Origin: Lathyrus oleraceus
Taxonomy: Eukaryota > Streptophyta > Magnoliopsida > Fabales > Fabaceae
Assembly: GCF_024323335.1 (NCBI RefSeq)
Contig: NC_066581.1
Coordinates: 37,261,199 to 37,325,198 of the forward strand
Reading direction: 5' to 3'
DNA: 64,000 nucleotides
Part shown: piece by piece, positions 57,769 to 64,000 of the stretch
Layout: the number at the start of each line of letters is the position of its first letter
Position numbering within the stretch: position 1 is the first letter of the stretch
The notes under the pieces: model-generated
The model's database searches: none
What the model was told of the DNA's origin: nothing
What the model saw: the letters and a program-made list of their open reading frames with translations, nothing else
Position numbers and translations under genes: made by a program

Positions 57769-59466
57769 ATGCTATCTGAATTAAATGCATTTCTTTCTCT
57801 CTCATGCATCGACACATCAGCCAATCATATCACTTCCTATCTCATTACTTCATATCATCTGCCCTCAAAAACCCCAAAACCAGTGGCTAACCCTAATCCT
57901 CCTCATCTTCACTCTCTCTCTAAAACCCTAAATCTCACATCACCATGCCTCCACGCACTATTCCAGCCAGAGCCAAAGAAAAGGAAAGGGAAGGAAACAG
58001 TCGGTACATCTCAGCAACCACCAGAAGTTCCTTCAAATGCCTTAGAGCTACTTCATCCTGCCGTTGCTGCTGAATTTGAAGAGTCCTTCAAGACAAGGTT
58101 AGTCATGAAACCTCACGTCTTTGATAAAACAGATGCTATTCACCTACACCTAAATGAAGTGGTTGAACTCTTACAAGCACAAAGACTTGGGTCGTTTCTG
58201 TCCACAAAGGATGATTATCATGAGGATTTCATTCGGATCTTTTATGCTGGGTTACAAACTAGTAGAGGCTATATGTTCCGGTGTTCTATCGGAGTCAGAA
58301 CATATACCTTTGAAGCCTCTGATTGGGAGACGGTATTTCAAATGCCGTCTCCGTCGATGGTTTTCAAGTGCTGGCATGACCTGCACTTTGATCCTGAATT
58401 TGACATGAAGGACTTTACAACTTCTATCCTAAAGATTGATAGACCGTTGAGTGAGGATGAACACGTCACGTCAGGTATGATCAAGCAAACTCCGCGTATT
58501 CTTCACTGGATTATCACACATATTCTGCGTCCAACAAACAGCGGACACTCTCGGTTGGATAGGCCTAGCATACATCTTCTCTACATTCTGCAAAATAAGG
58601 TTCTCCTAAATTGGGTGAACTACTTTGTAAAACGTCTATTCTTTGTGCGAGACAGCTCCAAGAATGTGGCTCTAGGTTATGCCTCTCAAATAATGAAAAT
58701 TCTTAAGTTTTGGAAAGTTGCAACACCTATTATTCCTCTCCTATCTCCATCTGCTGCCCAAGAGTTTGACTCTACCACTCTATCGCATATGGGATATCGG
58801 TGGGACAAGGACCGCAAATGCTTCTATTTCTTCGAAAGAAAATCCAAAACCAGAATTTACAACTTTGACGTGCCCTCGGAACGCATCCATGTTGCTGAAG
58901 ATCAGCCTGATGAAGAAATGCAGGATGCGGCTGAAACAGATGCACCACATGCTGAGGCCAATACTGGTTGGGGTGAGTGGGTGCCACGAAGGTGGTCTCC
59001 TACCAACTACAAACCTGAACCTACAGCCCCTCCATTCTCCGGTGGTACTTCAGCCTCAACACCAAATGCGGACATCACTCATATGCTTCAACAGATGGAA
59101 ATTGTCAACAAAGAACGCTATGAAGAAGCACGGTACTGGCATGTTCAACAATCTGAATGGCACAACGAGCATCGGGACTGGCATGATGAGCATACACGGA
59201 TGTATCACAATCAACACGCTTGGCACCAAGACTTAGTTAAATGGCATCAAGTTTTCTACAACGAAATGTCCGGCTTTATGGATGACTGCCGTGAAAATCC
59301 TGGGATTATGGACAGTTTTAGAAGCATTGAAGTTCAGAACCGATTTAGGCAATACTCCTTCATGGGCCAAAATCCAGACACAATGCCTCCTCCTCCGCCT
59401 CCGCCAAGCTACCGAGATCCCGACAGACATGATGAGGAGTCCTGTGGTGGCAACAATCCAAATTAA
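57769..59466 (+). CDS. Third ORF of the Sirevirus-like element (putative plant transposon protein domain)
   Basis: A long open frame after pol in sense orientation. From codon about 110 it has a conserved globular region (RIFYAGLQTSRGYMFRCSIG, then DWETVFQMPSPSM) like the legume domain annotated as 'putative plant transposon protein' (recognised from memory). The C-terminal part has repeated Trp/His units (SEWHNEHRDWHDEHTRMYHN) and a proline run. Sireviruses often carry an extra, so-called env-like ORF here, but no signal peptide or membrane span is seen. The start is uncertain: ATG 57769 is first in frame, but ATG 57945 (MPPRTIPARAKEKE) in another frame looks like the original start, implying a 1-base slip in the purine run at about 57975-57999. 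Confidence 0.7.
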   Translation: MLSELNAFLSLSCIDTSANHITSYLITSYHLPSKTPKPVANPNPPHLHSLSKTLNLTSPCLHALFQPEPKKRKGKETVGTSQQPPEVPSNALELLHPAVAAEFEESFKTRLVMKPHVFDKTDAIHLHLNEVVELLQAQRLGSFLSTKDDYHEDFIRIFYAGLQTSRGYMFRCSIGVRTYTFEASDWETVFQMPSPSMVFKCWHDLHFDPEFDMKDFTTSILKIDRPLSEDEHVTSGMIKQTPRILHWIITHILRPTNSGHSRLDRPSIHLLYILQNKVLLNWVNYFVKRLFFVRDSSKNVALGYASQIMKILKFWKVATPIIPLLSPSAAQEFDSTTLSHMGYRWDKDRKCFYFFERKSKTRIYNFDVPSERIHVAEDQPDEEMQDAAETDAPHAEANTGWGEWVPRRWSPTNYKPEPTAPPFSGGTSASTPNADITHMLQQMEIVNKERYEEARYWHVQQSEWHNEHRDWHDEHTRMYHNQHAWHQDLVKWHQVFYNEMSGFMDDCRENPGIMDSFRSIEVQNRFRQYSFMGQNPDTMPPPPPPPSYRDPDRHDEESCGGNNPN

Positions 59467-59843
59467 CCCACCTGCATTTCATCTCATAGCATTTCATCTC
59501 ATATTGCTCTAGTTTTTCTTTTGTTGCACACTATGGTTTAGCTTATGTAACTCTTAAACTCATTCGTATCTTTAAAACGCTTTTCTAATTCTGTTTATCT
59601 CTATTGTTATTGCCCTTATTCTTCATTCTTTGTGAATGATTCTTTACTTTGATGCTTCATTCTTTGTGATTGATAGCCTGTTATCCATTGTTTGCCATGT
59701 CCTGCTACACTATGCTACCTTGATAAATTTGTCTCTTCCTCTTTTTGATGTTGACAAAGGGGGAGAAAATGGAGATATGCACAAACTCAGGGGGAGTATC
59801 ACACATCTTGCCAAGAATTTGCCATCATCAAAAAGGGGGAGTT
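59467..59843 (+). other. 3' untranslated region and polypurine tracts of the copia element
   Basis: T-rich spacer with three purine tracts: AAAGGGGGAGAAAATGGAGA (59755), CAGGGGGAGTA (about 59789) and AAAAAGGGGGAGTT (59830-59843) touching the 3' LTR. Multiple such tracts are a Sirevirus hallmark; the last is the functional candidate. Confidence 0.8.
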
Positions 59844-61528
59844 TGTGAGAGAATTCTTTACCTTGAATTAATTTTTAATGATAGCAAATTATGTGATCAT
59901 CATCCAAATGTTGGTTGTGCATTGCATTACATGATACATGTGTGTTTTATTATGGTTTTCATCCCACTCTATTGTTGCATAACTGTACATATAAACCTAC
60001 ATTGATACTTCCCTTTAAATAACAATTAAAATGCATTTTATGTCAGTAAGCATCGATACATAAAGCCTCTGCATCGATACATACAGCATGTGATAAATCA
60101 CAAAACCTTTATGTTCAGTATGCATCGATGCATACGAGTCATGCATCAATACATGGAAGACAAAAAACTCTATGCATCGATACACACGATCCCTGCATCG
60201 ATACATGATCAATTGAAACAGCCTGTGTATCAATACATGCGCATTAGGCATCGATACATACCAGTGAGATAATCACATGCATCGATACACACGAATTATG
60301 CATCGATACATGATTAATAAATTTCACCAAAAATTCACATAACTTACAGTATGCATCGATACACACCCTTATGCATCAATACATAAAGCTGTTTCATGTT
60401 ATAACAACAACTGTTTTGCAGCATATAAAAGACAGGTTACAACAGCAGTGAAAAAACACGAATTCATTGAGGGAAAACAATTGAACACAGATCAAAAGCA
60501 GTGTTGGAGCAATTGTTTGAGAGCAATTAGAAACCTGAAAGAGACTTCATCTTCTTCATCTTCTCAATCACTTTTATTCAAGAACACTTACACATAACCA
60601 TTCTTGTTCTTTGGATTAAAGAAGCATCGAGATAACGTTCAGTGATACGATCAAGGATCTAGCTGTGGTTTGCAGTGGAACGATCGAGGATCCAGCTGAG
60701 TCGAAGATTGAAGGGGGTTTCTAGGAAAAACCTACTGGTTTGTCCTTCAAGAACTGGAGTGTTCTTGAGGGTTTAGGAGTCACATTTGCAGAACATATTC
60801 AGCCGCAGCGTTGCGTTTGGAGATCGGGGGATTTCGCAAGCAGGTCGTGGAACCGGTGAATTGTTTGCAATTTTGTGCAGGAAAATCTTGATCGTGCTCA
60901 GATCAAGTGAAGGTTCATACAAGAAGAGGTTCTTAGAGTTTAGAATTCTGTCTTTGTATCATAACCTTGTATCAACGGATTTGGCAATAATTGATAATCA
61001 AAGTTCTCAATTTCATTTGAAATTGAGAGGGAGACGTACCCACACGCGAGGACGACGTGGGGAACTTCCTTACCAAATCTCTGTGTATCGTACTCTTACC
61101 TTACTCCTCTTTACGTTTTTCAAACTGTTTTCGCAATTTCAGTTAGTGTGTGGTGATTGTTTCTTTTTCAAGACAGCAGTGGCAAGAAAACTTTAATCAA
61201 ACTCCATTGCTGTTTATCATAGATCACATACACACCAACTGTTTGATAAAACGGTTAACTAGATTTTATTCATTGGAAATAGACTTTAATGATAAGTGCA
61301 TTCAATTAGTTAAAATTCTGTTGTGAACTGTTTCCGTCATTCTCATTAAAATCCAGCAATTTAACTTGTGTGTCCGGCTTTCTAGTAGCGGTTCAGAATA
61401 GACGGAAGTCGATTCGGGACTGATTTTTCCGCCAACTTTGAAAACTCTGATAAAATTTCAAATCCGTTAAATTTCAAAGAGGTGATCTATTCACCCCCCC
61501 TCTCGATCACTAGCCACACCGTCTAACA
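59844..61528 (+). repeat. 3' LTR of the copia element (1685 bp)
   Basis: Same length and ends as 50636-52320, followed by TGGTG. Contains the motif array (60049-60386) and TATA box (60424-60431). Confidence 0.96.
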
Positions 61529-61533
61529 TGGTG
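61529..61533. repeat. Target duplication of the copia element, right copy
   Basis: TGGTG matches 50631-50635. Confidence 0.95.
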
Positions 61534-62211
61534 GACTCTAAGGCTATCAGCTTGACACAGATAATGAACGAGGATGTCAACCCCGTACCCAGGCAGGGTC
61601 CTGTAAAAGTGAAAATGGTGTCGAAGGATAAGAGAGGAATAAAGGTGACTGAGGGGGATCAGTTAAAGGTTCCAATGTCTGTGGTCCCAAAACCTCTGAT
61701 GAAGGATGGAGCTTTCCCTAGTGCTGATAATTGTTGTGCGGCCGTCGCCACAAAGGGATGTGTAGTGATGAGAGACACGACCCAGAAGATGAAGGAAGTA
61801 GCAACGGACAGTGAAAAATTTGAAACACCAAGTCAAGCAATTGAAACCGTCAAGGTGGAGAATGCCCTTGTTGCTGAGAAAGAGAAAAGGCTCTCTATTT
61901 CTTCTTACAAACAGGCCCTGGAAGTGGTGAAGAACAGAGAGGCCCAAGGCTGGGGAAGGATCATTGATATTGTGGTAAAAGCAGACATGTTTGGGGTCGG
62001 TTATCAGCCAGATCAAGAGTCGTCTAGACCAAACAGAGGATGTCGTCCACCGTACACCTTTGTCAGTGCAGGAATGCTGGATCCTGATCATGTTCGTTCA
62101 GTGAGTGAAGAGATTGACCGTGACCGCGAGCTCGAGGCGTGGATAAAGTCGTGCGTACCAGGGAACTGGAAGGCCTCAAAGATCACCACTGTCACTCATC
62201 CAGAAGAGTAG
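61534..62211 (+). pseudogene. Truncated gag-pro ORF of element D, second part
   Basis: Resumes in the same frame as 50635. It starts with DSKAISLTQIMNED; the part around SYKQALEVVKNREAQGWGRI corresponds to the C-terminal region of the C protease polyprotein (SYRDAKLAIERGAVAGLGKV), ending at TAG 62209-62211. The aspartic protease core with DTGSS is absent. An ATG at 61528 is formed by the copia LTR end and the duplication and is not native. Confidence 0.8.
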
Positions 62212-62445
62212 TATTTCTGTGTTTCAATTCTGTTTGCATAAAGCCATACGTTTTGCCCGAAACGTAATGGTCCATTGTAAGGGCCATCTCATGTGTTTCA
62301 TTTTGCAACATTTTACATCAGTAATAAATGGATGTTTTTGTGATTAAAAACGGTGTTCCCTATTTTTTAATTATTTTTGTAGTTTAAAAAATAAAAATGG
62401 CAATGTTTATTTTCATTTTTCTTTCCTTTTGATTTGTCTTGTTCC
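62212..62445 (+). other. Spacer or former intron of element D between pro and pol
   Basis: T-rich, no ORF. It starts with GAGTAG at the end of gag-pro, as in the C intron donor (GAGTAA). No convincing acceptor was found. Confidence 0.5.
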
Positions 62446-64000
62446 GACTTCAAAAGTGATTATCCTTCTGATCTCATTGATAACAATTCGGTTACACCTC
62501 TGTATGACTTCGACAATCCGATCTATCATGCCGAAGAATAAGGCGAAGAAGATTGTGATCTGCTGGAATTAGCCGGGTTGTTAAGACAAGAGGAGAAGGT
62601 GATTCAACCGCACGAGGAGCGATTCAAGATTGATATTCCAGGCACCGCCGAGGTCAGAAAAGAAGTGAAAGTTGGACCGCTTCAGAGGCGAGTCGAGAGC
62701 AGAATGGTAGCCCTGTTGAAAGAGCATGTGGATACCTTCGCCTGGTCGTGTCAGGATATGCCAGGGTCGGACACCGATGTCGTTGTGCACAAGCTACCAT
62801 GGAGAGAAGATTGTCCTCTAGTGAAGCAGAACGCCAGTGCCACGTGTCAGAGTGACTTTGTTTCATGATATGATTCATCGTGGAATCAAATGCTATGTTG
62901 ATGACATGATAGCAAAGTCCCAAGCAGAAAAAGGGCATCTGGTGAATCCGGGACAAGTCATTTGACTGGGTTGAGACAACTCAGACTGAGTTTGAGTCCG
63001 AATCAGTGCACTTGTGGAGTGCTGTCCGGTAAGTTGCCGAGGCTTATTGTGAACGAAAGAGAAATCGAGGTCGATCCTGCAAAAAAAAAAAAAAGAGAAA
63101 GAAAGAAAGAAAAGAAAAGAAGAAGAAAAAGCAATGCAAGAAATGCCTGAACCGAACCGAAAAAAAGAGAGCAAACGGTCAGGTGGATAATGGTTGCCAA
63201 GGGGCATTGAAAAAAAACAAGTTGCAGGAACCTCTGATTCTGATGACTCTGGTAGAGAGACGGTCATTAATTCTGTAATTGACAGCCCTCGAGGGGTCTA
63301 TGAGGTGTGTACTGGGTCAGCATGACGAGTCTTGTCGAAAAGAGCATGCAGTTTACCTGAGCAAAAAGTTTATCGACTGTGAAACAATACATTCACTGCT
63401 CGAGAAAACTTGTTGTACTTTGGCATAGGCTGCTCGCCGACTGAGACAGTATATGCTGGTTCATACCACTTTGTGGATTTCTAAGATGGATCTGATCAAG
63501 TATGTGCTTGAAGAAGCTAGCATTGACCGGACGGGTTGCGAGAGGGCAAATGATGTTGGCTGAATACGATACTCAGTATACCTCTCAGAAAGCAATCAAA
63601 GGGGTTGTATTGTATGTTTACATCGCCCAGGGACCCATTGAGGATTATCAACCAAGGAAGTTTGAGTTCCCTGATGAGGACATCTCAAGGTGCTCAAATC
63701 GAAAGATTGTGAGGAACCGATCCCGAAGGAGGGGCCTGACCCTGAATCCGAACGGATTCTGATGTCTGATGGGGAAGGTTAATGTGGATGAGTTAGTGTC
63801 GTGTTGGTTACGCAAAAAAAAATATCCCGCATTCCTTTCGTTGCCCGGATAACATGTGAATGCACCAACAATGATGGCTGAGTACGAAGCTTGTATCCTG
63901 GGTATAGATTTTCGGTGCGTACGTCTACTGGGGCAACGCCGCGCTCGTTCGTGTATGGGATAGAAGTGGTACTACCTACTGAAGTCTAGATCCCATTGTG
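62446..64000 (+). pseudogene. Shrunken pol of element D (RT, RNase H and integrase pieces)
   Basis: Pieces in correct order with gaps: RT N-terminus (VDTFAWSCQDMPGSDTD, about 62730-62770), then a jump over the central RT to the YVDDMIAKS box at 62894, RT thumb (LSLSPNQC), an expanded purine tract (63078-63130), gypsy RNase H (VLGQHDES to RRLRQYML, about 63300-63460), and second RNase H with TNNMAEYEACI spread over frames (about 63850-63910). This is followed directly by the integrase C-terminus (SFVYGIEVVLPTEV) at the edge. In-frame stop at 62539-62541 and many others. No function possible; the sequence continues outside. Confidence 0.85.
63078..63130 (+). repeat. Purine (A/G) microsatellite in the D pol remnant
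   Basis: A run of A, then GAAA/GAAAA units, replaces the codons between EIEVDPAK and KAMQEMPE of the RT region; expansion by slippage. Confidence 0.85.

Larger units (their letters stand above)
50636..61528 (+). mobile_element. Complete Sirevirus-like Ty1/copia retrotransposon nested in element D
   Basis: 10.9 kb: two 1685-bp LTRs, tRNA-iMet PBS, gag, pol in copia order (protease, integrase, RT, RNase H), a third ORF, several polypurine tracts and TGGTG duplications. The CACCCCCCCCTCTC box near the LTR end, the long post-pol region and repeated purine tracts are typical of Sireviruses. By hand about 14 substitutions and no length change separate the LTRs (about 0.8%). Gag-pol has stops and frameshifts, so the copy is probably dead. 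Confidence 0.96.
44027..64000 (+). mobile_element. Ogre-like deletion derivative (element D), interrupted by copia, right end outside window
   Basis: 5' LTR 44027-48877, tRNA-Arg PBS 48880, leader, a short gag-pro ORF (50021-50635 plus 61534-62211) and shrunken pol pieces to the right edge. It inserted into the Athila gag. It lacks ORF1 and most of gag, protease, RT and integrase, yet the order of the remaining pieces is kept. It belongs to the Tat/Ogre lineage but to a family distinct from A and C. The 3' LTR is not in the window, so the duplication (candidate TCTGT at 44022-44026) cannot be confirmed. Confidence 0.85.

Noticed and set aside
61528..61536. Native start codon for the second D ORF piece
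   Set aside because: The ATG is formed by the last base of the copia LTR and the duplication; the frame continues from 50635.

Overview
The window is repeat-derived plant nuclear DNA. No single-copy host gene, rRNA or tRNA gene was recognised. The mix of giant Ogre-type Ty3/gypsy elements (tRNA-Arg primer site, extra ORF1, LTRs of 4.4-5.4 kb), an Athila remnant and a Sirevirus-type Ty1/copia element points to a legume of the pea/vetch/lentil tribe (Fabeae). That placement is an inference from element types.

Layout. 1-33907: Ogre-like element A on the minus strand (gag-pro, ORF1, leader, PBS, 5' LTR), with its 3' part outside the window. Its LTR is split at 7358/30622 by element C, a complete Ogre of about 23.3 kb on the plus strand (7359-30616), bounded by the 5-bp duplication GGACT. 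C carries 5' LTR, PBS, ORF1, gag-pro, an intron, pol with two RNase H domains and integrase, a 3.6-kb structured 3' UTR, and a 3' LTR. 33908-37007: element B, a minus-strand Ogre leader and truncated LTR into which A inserted. 37008-44026: a minus-strand Athila-lineage remnant (RT start, protease, gag end), interrupted by an Ogre solo LTR (37614-42540, duplication GGTCT). 44027-64000: element D, a plus-strand Ogre-like deletion derivative that runs off the right edge. D is interrupted by a complete Sirevirus-like copia element (50636-61528, duplication TGGTG).

How it works together. The coding regions follow LTR-retrotransposon logic: tRNA-primed reverse transcription, Gag particle formation, protease processing and integrase insertion. 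All copies here look disabled by stops, frameshifts or deletions, although C (LTRs about 1% different by hand count) and the copia element (about 0.8%) are young. The order of events is readable: B before A before C; Athila before the solo LTR and D; D before copia.

The most unusual signals are non-coding. The C 3' UTR has four copies of a short stem-loop with paired compensatory changes, and about 20 degenerate copies of a motif equal to the tRNA-Arg 3' end (the complement of the element's own PBS). The Ogre LTRs share a positionally conserved hairpin whose arms differ in sequence between families, and an internal PBS-like copy near the LTR end. The copia LTR has twelve copies of a palindromic motif just upstream of its TATA box.
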